From the NCBI GenBank assembly GCA_903911135.1, contig CAIWCG010000223.1:1-37077 (forward strand): 37,077 nucleotides of DNA, given 5' to 3'. The number at the start of each line of letters is the position of its first letter. Within the stretch, counting starts at the first letter, position 1. Origin of the DNA: an uncultured Bacteroidota bacterium (GTDB lineage Bacteria; Bacteroidota; Bacteroidia; AKYH767-A; JABDAW01). Shown here piece by piece: positions 17,769-27,277 of the stretch. The notes beneath the pieces are model-generated. The model searched no databases and was not told where the DNA came from. It worked only from the letters and a program-made list of their open reading frames with translations. Position numbers and translations under genes: made by a program.

Positions 17769-19085
17769 ATGAAGAAAATGAAAAGAACAAGTTTGATGGC
17801 ATGGCTGTTGGTGATGATTGGAGCGACTGTACTTGCCCAAAACCCGGTGCCTGCCAAGCCTCAAGACAAACCGATTGTGATAAGAGGCGGCATGGTGCAT
17901 GTGGGCAACGGAACGGTGATAAACAATGGCACCATCACCATCATGAACGGCAAGATAGTGGCGGTGGAAGACAACAGCAAACCGAAGGGTGCCGACATGA
18001 AGAACTCGGTAGGCATGGAGGTGATCAATGCCAGCGGCAAGCATGTTTATCCTGGTTTCATAGGCATGAATACAATGCTGGGCCTTAGCGAAATAGAGGC
18101 TGCCAGAGCTACCAACGACTATAATGAAGTGGGTGGAATGAACCCCAATGTGCGGTCTGTTATTGCCTACAACACGGACTCGAAAGTGACGCCTACCGTT
18201 CGGTCGAATGGGGTGCTGCTAGCGCAGATAGTTCCGCAGGGAGGTTTCATTTCGGGGAGCAGTTCGGTGGTGGAACTGGATGCATGGAACTGGGAGGATG
18301 CTGCCTACAAAACCGATGAGGGAATGCACCTTAACTGGCCAGGGATGTTCATCAGCAGAACCAATGGAGGCGAAACGGAAGAGGCCCAAAAGGAACGGAT
18401 ACAGAAGTCGTTGAACTCCATCCATGACTTGTTCAACAACGCCAAAGCATATAGCCAACTGAAGGAGCATCAAGAGAAAAACCTGAAGATGGAAAGCATG
18501 CGCGGCTTGTTTGATGGCAGCATGAAACTGTATGTTCATTGCAACTACATAAAGGATATCATCTCCGCCGTAAATCTATGCAAGGAGCATGGTTTAAAGA
18601 TGGTTCTTGTAGGGGGAATAGACGCTTGGCGTGTCACTGATCTGCTCAAGACGGAGCATGTACCGGTGGTCTTGCATCGGCTTCACGCTTTGCCTCCACG
18701 AGAAGATGAGGATGTGGACTTGAACTACAAGATTCCTTATCTGCTTCAGCAAGCCGGGGTGGAATATTGCATCAGCGTGGAAGGTTTTTGGCAGGTGAGA
18801 AACCTTTCCTTCAATGCCGGAACAGCTGTAACCAATGGGTTGACGAAGGAACAGGCTTTGGCTTCCATAACTTTGAATGCCGCCAAGATACTTGGCATAG
18901 ACAAAACGGCAGGAACGATAGAAACGGGTAAGGATGCCACGTTAATCATCTCTGATGGTGATGCCTTGGACATGAAATCGAACAACATCTCGAATGCCTT
19001 CATCAGAGGCAAGAACATTAACCTTGACAATATCCAGAAACAACTTTACAAGAAGTATATGGACAAGTATGGGTTAAAGGAATAA
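17769..19085 (+). CDS. Amidohydrolase-family secreted protein
   Basis: IVIRGGMVHVGNGTVINNGTITIMNGKIVAV, GKHVYPGFIGMNTMLGL, TLNAAKILGIDKTAGTIETGKDATLIISDGD; start 17760 or 17769. Confidence 0.85.
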   Translation: MKKMKRTSLMAWLLVMIGATVLAQNPVPAKPQDKPIVIRGGMVHVGNGTVINNGTITIMNGKIVAVEDNSKPKGADMKNSVGMEVINASGKHVYPGFIGMNTMLGLSEIEAARATNDYNEVGGMNPNVRSVIAYNTDSKVTPTVRSNGVLLAQIVPQGGFISGSSSVVELDAWNWEDAAYKTDEGMHLNWPGMFISRTNGGETEEAQKERIQKSLNSIHDLFNNAKAYSQLKEHQEKNLKMESMRGLFDGSMKLYVHCNYIKDIISAVNLCKEHGLKMVLVGGIDAWRVTDLLKTEHVPVVLHRLHALPPREDEDVDLNYKIPYLLQQAGVEYCISVEGFWQVRNLSFNAGTAVTNGLTKEQALASITLNAAKILGIDKTAGTIETGKDATLIISDGDALDMKSNNISNAFIRGKNINLDNIQKQLYKKYMDKYGLKE

Positions 19086-19107
19086 GAAACGGAATAGTTT
19101 TTAACGA

Positions 19108-19512
19108 TTATTTCTTTTTGATTTCATCTTTTACGATGAAGGTAGAGCCAAAGTCGGCCACTATCTGCCGATAGAAACGGTAGGCTTCCAACCTTGTCTT
19201 GAAGTCACCCACTCTTACCTTATAGTTAGGCTGTTGATAGATGAGATATACATCTTCATCGGGATATTTCTTCAAGAAGTTGGCCTTGGCATCATCTGCC
19301 TGTACACGGCGGTTGCCAAAGTAAATCTGCACTCTATATCCCGGTTGAGTTGTTTTATGTGCATTGTATTCTATATGCTGTTTAATCAGGGTATCTATCC
19401 TTGGGTCTTGAAACAAGGTAACTTTCCCTTCCTTTTCATCGGTTTGGGAGTAGGAGGAAACAGCAAATCCCATCATAAGCATGACTGATATGAACAACCT
19501 CTTCAACTGCAT
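19108..19512 (-). CDS. SPOR-domain secreted protein
   Basis: YRVQIYFGNRRVQADDAKANFLKKYPDEDVYLIYQQPNYKVRVGDFKTRLEAYRF. Confidence 0.85.
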   Translation of the reverse strand: MQLKRLFISVMLMMGFAVSSYSQTDEKEGKVTLFQDPRIDTLIKQHIEYNAHKTTQPGYRVQIYFGNRRVQADDAKANFLKKYPDEDVYLIYQQPNYKVRVGDFKTRLEAYRFYRQIVADFGSTFIVKDEIKKK

Positions 19513-19514
19513 CC

Positions 19515-19709
19515 CTATTTCTTTTTCATCCTTGAAAACAAAAACGCAATGCCCACTACCACGGCAACAGAGAACAATAAATTGATGAAGATATTACCCA
19601 TCAATTGAGCATTGGCGGTTTTGTAATGAGATATCAATATCATCGCCGAAAGGATGGTTCCGATGGTTAATGATATGGCAATCAGGGTAAATCGTTTTTT
19701 ATTGTTCAT
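19515..19709 (-). CDS. Small two-TM hypothetical protein
   Basis: 64-aa ORF adjacent to the SPOR gene; TATTTTTG box on the minus strand at 19714-19721. Confidence 0.55.
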   Translation of the reverse strand: MNNKKRFTLIAISLTIGTILSAMILISHYKTANAQLMGNIFINLLFSVAVVVGIAFLFSRMKKK

Positions 19710-19771
19710 GGTGCAAAAATAGATAAAAAACCATTAATGACCATTCGTCGGTTATAACAATTGACATGCTG

Positions 19772-19813
19772 CAATTAAACAACTACGTGATTCAAATAAA
19801 CAACTACGTGTTT
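19772..19813. repeat. Two-copy 21-bp direct repeat (caattaaacaactacgtgatt caaataaacaactacgtgttt)
   Basis: Read directly; second copy overlaps the tsaB stop codon. Confidence 0.85.
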
Positions 19814-20529
19814 TCCTTCGCTTTGGTGGCGACAAAATTCTTCAGGTAAAACGGTTCATAGTAGGCCAAGTCTTCGAATAGCCCATGATTGAATTTATCT
19901 TCCGACAAGAGTATCATGGTGGAAGCTGATGGTAACACGTAATCCAGGAATATCGCCTTGGATTGATGAGACAAAACGTCTTTGCACTTTGATGAACCAT
20001 CGCCAAAGAAAAGCAAGCGCCTGTTTTTAAACCATTCAGCGTAGGAATCGGATTGGATAACATCTGCAGAAGTATCTTTAACGGCATGATTGTCAATATC
20101 AAAGAAGGAAGTATAAACCTCCATCCTTCTGGCGTCTATCATGGGGCAAAAAAGCAACTCATCAGGAGCATCATCATTTATTTTATCTTTGAACAAGCCC
20201 TTCGTATATCCATCAATAACACCATACGACATGGATTCCAATGTAGGTATGGCAATCAAAGGTTTATTGAGAGCATAACATAATCCTTTTGCAGTAGATA
20301 CACCTATCCTCAATCCAGTATAGGAACCTGGCCCACCACTTACTGCAATGGCATCAATTGCCTTTAACTTTAATCCTGATTCCTTAAGAACTGTTTCAAT
20401 GAATACCGTAATCACTTCAGCATGGGTGCGTTCCTCATTGATCTCTTTCAATGAGAGCATTTGACCATCTCGTCCAATCGCAACCGAACAGACACCAGTT
20501 GCAGATTCTATGTTAAGTATTACAGCCAA
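19804..20529 (-). CDS. tsaB: tRNA threonylcarbamoyladenosine biosynthesis protein TsaB
   Basis: ILNIESATGVCSVAIGRDG, IAVSGGPGSYTGLRIGVSTAKGLCYAL motif. Confidence 0.93.
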   Translation of the reverse strand: MAVILNIESATGVCSVAIGRDGQMLSLKEINEERTHAEVITVFIETVLKESGLKLKAIDAIAVSGGPGSYTGLRIGVSTAKGLCYALNKPLIAIPTLESMSYGVIDGYTKGLFKDKINDDAPDELLFCPMIDARRMEVYTSFFDIDNHAVKDTSADVIQSDSYAEWFKNRRLLFFGDGSSKCKDVLSHQSKAIFLDYVLPSASTMILLSEDKFNHGLFEDLAYYEPFYLKNFVATKAKENT

Positions 20530-20538
20530 TTGACTATT

Positions 20539-21921
20539 TTATTTCTTCTTGTTCGAAGAGAATAAATCATCCTTATTAACTATTTTAATGATATCGTTAT
20601 CCTTCAAGGTCTTGGAGATAGCACTGTACGGGGAAGAAATAACTTCATCACCTTCGCTCAACCCTTCCAGAATCTCGATGTTGTTGTTATCCTGAATACC
20701 GATTTTCACAGCCTTCATTTTTGCTTTACCACCATTGTTAAGGAATACGACTTCGATGTTTTTGTCTTTCATTGCCTTGTCATCGGCCTTTTGGTTTTTC
20801 TGCTTGTCATCATTGTTGTCGGCAACGGTTTTTTCCTCCTTCTTTCCTTTATTCTTGATGGAAGTATCACGAGTAGTGACAGACTGAATAGGTACGACCA
20901 AGGTGTTAATGGAAGTTTTTGTCTGTACATCGACAGTAGCAGACATGCCAGGCCTAAATGGGCTTTGATTAGGTTTATCCTTGGGGATAAGATCCTGATA
21001 CGACTCCATTAAAATCCTTATCTTGACAACAAAATTCGTTACCATATCGGTGCTGCTGCCTGATGTATTCGCAGTATTTGCCATCTCGAAAACGATACCC
21101 TTGAACTTGCGGTTAAGATAGGCATCAACCTCTATCAATGCAGTATCACCGAGACGCACTTTCACAATTTCATTTTCATTTACATCAACATTTACTTCCA
21201 TGCTGTTCATGTCGGCAATACGCATGATTTCAGTTCCAGCCATTTGAGAAGTACCTACTACTCGTTCTCCCTTTTCAACATTCAATTTAGAAATTGTTCC
21301 ATCTACAGGAGCAAATATGGATGTCTTTTTCAAGTTATCTCTTGCTTCCTTCACAGATGCTTCGGCGCTAGTGATACCAAATTCGGCAGCAATGATATTC
21401 TGCTGTGCCGCTTCCACATCCTGTTTTGCTACATCATAAGCTGCTTGCGACGCTTCATAATCTGAAACCGAAATTGTCCCTTGTTCATACAACTTTTTGT
21501 TTCTTTTATGGGTGGCATCAGTCTTTGAAAAATTAGATTCCGACTGCAGTTTCCTTGCTCTAGCATTGGCAAGATTCGCTTTCGATGAGTTGACGGAAGC
21601 AACCATCCTATCCAATGCGGAATTGTATATGTCGGGATTGATTTTCGCAAGCAAATCACCACGTTTCACCACATCTCCCTCTTTTACATTCAACTCGATT
21701 ATCTCACCAGAAACGTCGGCACTGATTTTAACTTCCACTACCGGCTGAATCTTCCCGTTGGCAGAAACACTTTCAATTACATCGGCATGTTTTGCCTTGG
21801 TGGTGCTCACTTCTATAGGGTCAATGGAACCAATCCATCCCTTTTTCTTGCCAACAGCTACGAATATCAGAAGAACAACCAATGCTCCTGCCAAATACCA
21901 GATTATTTTATTTTTTTTCAT
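20539..21921 (-). CDS. Efflux RND transporter periplasmic adaptor subunit (HlyD/MacA-like)
   Basis: VSANGKIQPVVEVKISADVSGEIIELNVKEGDVVKRGDLLAKI and lipoyl/beta-barrel layout. Confidence 0.92.
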   Translation of the reverse strand: MKKNKIIWYLAGALVVLLIFVAVGKKKGWIGSIDPIEVSTTKAKHADVIESVSANGKIQPVVEVKISADVSGEIIELNVKEGDVVKRGDLLAKINPDIYNSALDRMVASVNSSKANLANARARKLQSESNFSKTDATHKRNKKLYEQGTISVSDYEASQAAYDVAKQDVEAAQQNIIAAEFGITSAEASVKEARDNLKKTSIFAPVDGTISKLNVEKGERVVGTSQMAGTEIMRIADMNSMEVNVDVNENEIVKVRLGDTALIEVDAYLNRKFKGIVFEMANTANTSGSSTDMVTNFVVKIRILMESYQDLIPKDKPNQSPFRPGMSATVDVQTKTSINTLVVPIQSVTTRDTSIKNKGKKEEKTVADNNDDKQKNQKADDKAMKDKNIEVVFLNNGGKAKMKAVKIGIQDNNNIEILEGLSEGDEVISSPYSAISKTLKDNDIIKIVNKDDLFSSNKKK

Positions 21922-21935
21922 GATTTAATGTTCGT

Positions 21936-23396
21936 TTAAAAAGTTAATGATTTGCCTTGATAGAAGTCCAATATCTTGGACTTGAATATGTAATCGTATT
22001 TTGCCTGTAGCAAATCGGATTCTGATTTGTTCAAATTGTTTTTTGACAATAAAAAGTCGTAAGAGTTCAATAGTCCTACCTCAAATTTCTGTTGAGAATA
22101 CTTATAAGCCTCCGTCAATGACTCGACGCTCTTTTGTGTGGCGATATATTTCTTATAGGATGCCGTAGCATCATAATAGGCCTGTTCAATGGACTTTCGA
22201 AGCGTGAGGCGAACCTGTTCCGAATTGTATTTCGCACTTTGTAACGAGATTTTTGCACGACTGATGCTCGTCTTGGCAGACCATCCGTTGAAAAAAGGAA
22301 GCGTGAGATTAAAACCGAAACTCTTGTTCAGGTTATCATCCAACTGTTCGCGGAAAGGCGTCTTTTCATAAGTGGCGCTGGTATTCGGAATTATCGAACG
22401 CACGGGTATGTTCAATGTATCGGTGACACCTATTATCGGATAATAATTTGTGATGGAATAACTTGCCAATTTTTCTCTCGCATCCGAATATCCTGTGCCG
22501 ATACTTCCACTCATGGTTAGGCGCGGACTCCTTGATGCTCGGGCAATGTTGAGTCCCACCTCCGAACTTTTAAGTTTCATGTCGGCACTCAAAACTTCCG
22601 GCTGGTTTTTCTCGGCTGTTGAATAGATGGAACCCAATTCATTGCTGGTAATCAAGAATGGAGATGCCTCCATCTTCGGTTTTTCTATCGCAAAATCCTT
22701 TGCCGTATCTACATCGAGCATTTGTTTCAGGTTAAGGTAGGCTAGGTCCAGGTTATTCTGTGCATTTATCAAGGCCACCTCATCTGTAGCCACCTGGGCA
22801 TTGATCTCCAATAGGCTGCCACGAGGCTGACTTCCCGCTTCTACCAAGTTGTTCGTGTTGGTCTGCTGTTTTTTTATCAGGACTATCTGTTGTTCTGCTA
22901 TGGTGAGGTTCTCCATGGCAAACAACACCTGTAGATAATCGGAAACGATGTTTAATGATATGTCGTTGCCGAGTTTCTTCAGGTCATACGAACTTGATAG
23001 ATAGTCCAAACGGCTTTGTTTCAGCGTGTTGTGGAGTTGAAAGCCGGCAAACAAGGTCATGCTGCTGCTAAGTGAGAAGTTCTCGCTCAAAACCCTATTT
23101 GTGGCGAAGGTATTCGTGAATGGATCTATCGTACGGCCAAAGTTATATCCATGCGAAATGTTTCCGTTCAGCGTGGGGAGGAATGCTGCGTAGCTCTGGT
23201 CAACCCTATCTTTCGAAGTCTCCACATTCAATTCGTTTTGCTTGATGGTGATATTGTTTTTCAAGGCATGGTCTATGCATTTCTGCAGGCTCCATGTGGT
23301 TTGGCCGATGCCTATTGCAGGAATGGCCATCATCATCACAAATAAAACCTTGCGAAGCAATGGAACAAGATACCTTTTTCGGTGAATGGAATGCAT
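21936..23396 (-). CDS. TolC family outer membrane efflux protein
   Basis: WSLQKCIDHALKNNITIKQ...; YDFLLSKNNLNKSESDLLQAKYDYIFKSKILDFY. Confidence 0.9.
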   Translation of the reverse strand: MHSIHRKRYLVPLLRKVLFVMMMAIPAIGIGQTTWSLQKCIDHALKNNITIKQNELNVETSKDRVDQSYAAFLPTLNGNISHGYNFGRTIDPFTNTFATNRVLSENFSLSSSMTLFAGFQLHNTLKQSRLDYLSSSYDLKKLGNDISLNIVSDYLQVLFAMENLTIAEQQIVLIKKQQTNTNNLVEAGSQPRGSLLEINAQVATDEVALINAQNNLDLAYLNLKQMLDVDTAKDFAIEKPKMEASPFLITSNELGSIYSTAEKNQPEVLSADMKLKSSEVGLNIARASRSPRLTMSGSIGTGYSDAREKLASYSITNYYPIIGVTDTLNIPVRSIIPNTSATYEKTPFREQLDDNLNKSFGFNLTLPFFNGWSAKTSISRAKISLQSAKYNSEQVRLTLRKSIEQAYYDATASYKKYIATQKSVESLTEAYKYSQQKFEVGLLNSYDFLLSKNNLNKSESDLLQAKYDYIFKSKILDFYQGKSLTF

Positions 23397-23565
23397 ATTT
23401 TCTGTAATTGGTAAGGCCGTAAAATTAGATAAAATTCCTTTAATCCCTAACGCCATTGAAATTACTTTATTTTGAACTTATTTCCATCCATGGCGATTGC
23501 ATAAAAAGCAAATGGCCCCAACGTTATGGGGCCATCGACATGAAAATGAAACTAGAAAAGCTCCT

Positions 23566-24213
23566 TTATTGGGCTACGAACTCCCTTTTGGCCGACCACA
23601 CCTTGGTAGTGTCGGTGCCGGCATATGCTACCTCGAAACTGTATTTTTTTGCGGTAACAAGCTCAAGGAATTCCAAAACATGTTCTTCCTTAACCCACGA
23701 TTCTACACTTGTAGCCGCCACTACATCTGTTATTCTCACCCAAGTGCCTTCACAATATTTCTGAGACGTAGTCATGGTCAGCCGAGCCGACCCTGAAACG
23801 CCTTTTATGGCAACTATTCCGGTGATGATCGGTTGGTCCATGATGCCTACCACACCTCCAGCCTTGGCCAGCGGAAATCCTCCCGTCTTAAGTTTACTCT
23901 CATTACCCAATTGTTGGGTGTTCATCTGCACGGTGATGATGGTGGCTTTCTCTTTGAATGTCACCAAGTTATCTCGGGCAGCATCTTTATGCACTCGGGC
24001 ATCGGTAGTCAAGGCCAGGCCATGCTCCGTTTTCCAATTCCCTCCTGCTGTTAAATAATCGGCCTCGGTAGTGCCGATAAACAGGAAGTTGGGGTTCATA
24101 TGAACACCAGAACTCTCCGTAGTCCAAGTCCCCTTGGTTTTAGTCCAAATCTCATCCATCTCGCCGATGTTGTGATTGTCGTAATTCGTAATTACTTTTG
24201 CTTGTTTTGACAT
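23566..24213 (-). CDS. Hypothetical protein
   Basis: ORF with TAATTTTG box (minus, 24235-24242) upstream of ATG 24213. Confidence 0.7.
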   Translation of the reverse strand: MSKQAKVITNYDNHNIGEMDEIWTKTKGTWTTESSGVHMNPNFLFIGTTEADYLTAGGNWKTEHGLALTTDARVHKDAARDNLVTFKEKATIITVQMNTQQLGNESKLKTGGFPLAKAGGVVGIMDQPIITGIVAIKGVSGSARLTMTTSQKYCEGTWVRITDVVAATSVESWVKEEHVLEFLELVTAKKYSFEVAYAGTDTTKVWSAKREFVAQ

Positions 24214-24369
24214 GTTATTATTATTATTTGGTTGCAAAATTAGTCAATAAACCCACCCTATTACATGACAAATGTTTCTTTTGCCACATTTCACACCCCT
24301 TCAAGTGTAAACAGCTCCTTAAAAGGACAAGAATGTATGTTTATATTACAATAAATAAAACTTTTAGCC

Positions 24370-24579
24370 CAAAAAAGAAGTCTTGACGGGCAAAAAAGAA
24401 GTCTTGACGGACAAAAAAGAAGTCTTGACGAGCAAAAAAGAAGTCTTGACGAGCAAAAAAGAAGTCTTGACGGGCAAAAAAGAAGTCTTGATGAGCAAAA
24501 AAGAAGTCTTGACGGGCAAAAAAGAAGTCTTGATGAGCAAAAAAGAAGTCTTGACGAGCAAAAAAGAAATCCTTTTTGC
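24370..24579. repeat. 21-bp-period tandem array 6 (caaaaaagaagtcttgacggg), 10 units
   Basis: Units at 24370, 24391, 24412, 24433, 24454, 24475, 24496, 24517, 24538 and 24559. Confidence 0.97.
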
Positions 24580-24660
24580 CCCAACTCCAAGCCCCTTTGT
24601 CGTTTTCAACACTCAAAAATGATAAAAAAACACTTGGTTAGCATCAAAAATGATTAGAAT

Positions 24661-24798
24661 TTGGAGCCTAAAACCTCCTCTCGCCGCCATGGTCTCCACC
24701 TGCCAGCCACCAGTTAGCTCTTCCTTACGCACAAGAATGCCTTCGCACAAGAGGCTAAGCTTGGGCATGTCAGGGCTATGCCCCACGGCAGCATACAC
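24661..24798 (+). repeat. Dispersed ~140-nt structured repeat, copy D
   Basis: ttggagccta...tctcg...tgccagccaccagtta...cttgggcatgtcagggctatgc. Confidence 0.78.
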
Positions 24799-24858
24799 GT
24801 GCTGTGTTTCATCAACCGTGGGGATATTCAACCAAAAATGGTCTCAAAAATAAGGATA

Positions 24859-24898
24859 TGCTGATATTATAGTACCTTATCGGTCTATAATAGCAGCA
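24859..24898. other. Long hairpin upstream of recA
   Basis: tgctgatattatag (24859-24872) / ctataatagcagca (24885-24898), one mismatch, loop extended by acc/ggt. Confidence 0.65.
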
Positions 24899-25020
24899 TC
24901 AAAAATCAGAATAAGATAATCCAGACCCTTGCCCAAGAAATCAGGATGCCGATGGCGAGGAAAGGAATGCGGAATATGTTCCCGTGAATTTTGTTTCTTT
25001 GCGGCAATAACACAATTATA

Positions 25021-26073
25021 ATGAGTAAAAATAAAAAATCAGACAACGAAAACATGGCTAAGAACGAAGAAACGACAGATGCTAAGGAAAAGATGAAATC
25101 CCTTCTGTTGACCATTGACAAAATCGAGAAAAATTATGGAAAAGGCACCATCATGAAGCTTGGCGACAAGGCCATAGAGGCGATGGATGTGATATCGACC
25201 AGTTCTATCGGATTGGACGTTGCCTTAGGCGTGGGAGGATTCCCAAAAGGCCGCGTAATAGAGATATTCGGGCCGGAATCATCCGGTAAAACCACCTTGG
25301 CAATACATGCCATAGCAGAAAGCCAGCGCAATGGCGGCATAGCAGCCTTCATTGATGCAGAACATGCCTTCGATGTGGCGTATGCAAAGAAACTGGGCGC
25401 AGATGTGGAGAATCTTCTCATCTCTCAACCTGACAATGGCGAGCAAGCATTGGAGATTACGGAAAACCTGATTCGGTCGGGCGCAATAGACATCATCGTC
25501 ATCGATTCGGTAGCGGCACTTACGCCAAAGAGCGAGATAGAAGGCGAAATGGGCGATAGCAAAATGGGATTACATGCCCGATTGATGTCGCAGGCATTGC
25601 GAAAACTGACGTCAACGATTAGCCGTACGGGATGCTGTTGTATCTTTATCAACCAGTTAAGGGATAAAATCGGAGTGGTATTTGGCAATCCTGAAACAAC
25701 GACTGGTGGTAATGCATTGAAGTTTTATGCTTCGATAAGAGTGGATATCCGCCGCATAGGACAAATAAAGGATGGCGAAAACATAGTGGGCAACAGGACA
25801 AGAGCAAAGATAGTTAAGAACAAAGTGGCACCTCCTTTCCGGTTTGCAGAGTTCGACATCATGTATGGAGAGGGGATTTCGAAAAATGGAGAGATTGTGG
25901 ATATAGGCGTAGAGCAGAATATCATCAAAAAGAGCGGTTCTTGGTTTAGCTATGGTGATGCCAAGCTGGGACAAGGCCGTGATGCGGTGAAACAATTGCT
26001 GAACGACAATCCGGAACTTTCGGAGGAGATAGAAGCAAAGATTAGGGCCGCATTGGCAGCCAAGGTTGCGTAA
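25021..26073 (+). CDS. recA: Recombinase RecA
   Basis: [61 protein letters not shown]. Confidence 0.98.
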   Translation: MSKNKKSDNENMAKNEETTDAKEKMKSLLLTIDKIEKNYGKGTIMKLGDKAIEAMDVISTSSIGLDVALGVGGFPKGRVIEIFGPESSGKTTLAIHAIAESQRNGGIAAFIDAEHAFDVAYAKKLGADVENLLISQPDNGEQALEITENLIRSGAIDIIVIDSVAALTPKSEIEGEMGDSKMGLHARLMSQALRKLTSTISRTGCCCIFINQLRDKIGVVFGNPETTTGGNALKFYASIRVDIRRIGQIKDGENIVGNRTRAKIVKNKVAPPFRFAEFDIMYGEGISKNGEIVDIGVEQNIIKKSGSWFSYGDAKLGQGRDAVKQLLNDNPELSEEIEAKIRAALAAKVA

Positions 26074-26100
26074 CAAAAAGAGCTTATTTTGTCTATTCTA

Positions 26101-27141
26101 ATGTCGGTCAAGCACCTGCAACGGTACATTCGTTTATTTGCATTGCTGTTGGTTCTGTTTCTTGTTTCCTGTCATGGCAAAGATGGTGGCAAGAAGCCGG
26201 AAAGCACCGTGGTTGCTGCCGACAGCACCTCTGCCGACAAGAAAATAGATGAGCTTACCATAAAGCTGAAGGCGAATCCGAAGAATGCAGACCTGTATCA
26301 TGAAAGAGCCATGCTTTATCTGTCGTTGAAGAATTTGAATGCCTCACTTGCAGACATGAATCAGGCGATGATGATGGACAGTTTCAAGGCACCGTATTAT
26401 CTTACGATAGCAGACATTTATTTTTCCTTGAACAAGACCCGATTTTCTAAGGAGGCCTTGGAGAAATGCATAAAACTGGACCCTAAAAATGTACAGGGAT
26501 ATTTGAAATTGGCAGAACTGTATCTGTTTGTGCAAGACTACAAGAAAACCATCGAATACATAGACGCCGCCCTGAAGATAGACATCAACAATCCGCGAGC
26601 CTACTTCATGAAAGGCATGACGTTCAAGGAGATGAAGGACACGGCAAAGACGATTTCGAGTTTCCGTACTGCCATCGAGCAAAACCCAAAGTATTATGAG
26701 GCATACATGGAGTTGGGTCTGGTATTTTCATCGCTGAAAGACGACTTGGCATTGCAGTATCTCACCTCGGCAATCAGTCTTCGGGCAAACAGCATTGAGG
26801 CTTATTATGCAAGAGGTTTGTATCTGCAGGAACGTGGTGATTTGGAGAAGGCAGTACAGGATTATGCCATCATTCTACAGCTCGATCCGAAGTATAAGAA
26901 TGCACATTATAATTTAGGCTACATCAATTATGTATATCTGAAGAACAATGAGAAGGCCATAAGGCATTTTACCGATGCAATAGATTGTGACGCGAAGTAT
27001 GCAGAGGCTTATTACATGCGGGGATTGAGCTATGAAGGGTCAGGCAACAACAAGTTTGCATCCTTGGATTACAAGAAAGCATTAAGCCTTAATCCTGAAT
27101 ACGAACTGGCTTCGAAAGGCCTGCAAAGGGTTGGCAAATAA
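26101..27141 (+). CDS. TPR-repeat lipoprotein
   Basis: Lipobox LFLVSC; multiple TPR units (AYYARGLYLQERGDLEKAVQDYAIILQLDPKY). Confidence 0.88.
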   Translation: MSVKHLQRYIRLFALLLVLFLVSCHGKDGGKKPESTVVAADSTSADKKIDELTIKLKANPKNADLYHERAMLYLSLKNLNASLADMNQAMMMDSFKAPYYLTIADIYFSLNKTRFSKEALEKCIKLDPKNVQGYLKLAELYLFVQDYKKTIEYIDAALKIDINNPRAYFMKGMTFKEMKDTAKTISSFRTAIEQNPKYYEAYMELGLVFSSLKDDLALQYLTSAISLRANSIEAYYARGLYLQERGDLEKAVQDYAIILQLDPKYKNAHYNLGYINYVYLKNNEKAIRHFTDAIDCDAKYAEAYYMRGLSYEGSGNNKFASLDYKKALSLNPEYELASKGLQRVGK

Positions 27142-27218
27142 GGAAAAAAATCCCAGTTTTCGTTAATCAAAAAGCAGTATCGGCAAAATCAAATTGCCTT
27201 TATAGAATAAGTAAAAAG

Positions 27219-27253
27219 AAATCCCCCAAAGAAACAAGTTCTTCGGGGGATTT
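27219..27253 (-). terminator. Terminator hairpin for the PspC operon
   Basis: aaatccccc (27219-27227) / gggggattt (27245-27253). Confidence 0.7.
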
Positions 27254-27277
27254 CAAGCTTAGTATGAGAAAAACGTA

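Noticed and set aside
24291-24622. ORFs over array 6 (e.g. SRLLFCS repeats, KKEVLTS repeats)
   Set aside because: Same artefact of the 21-bp period.
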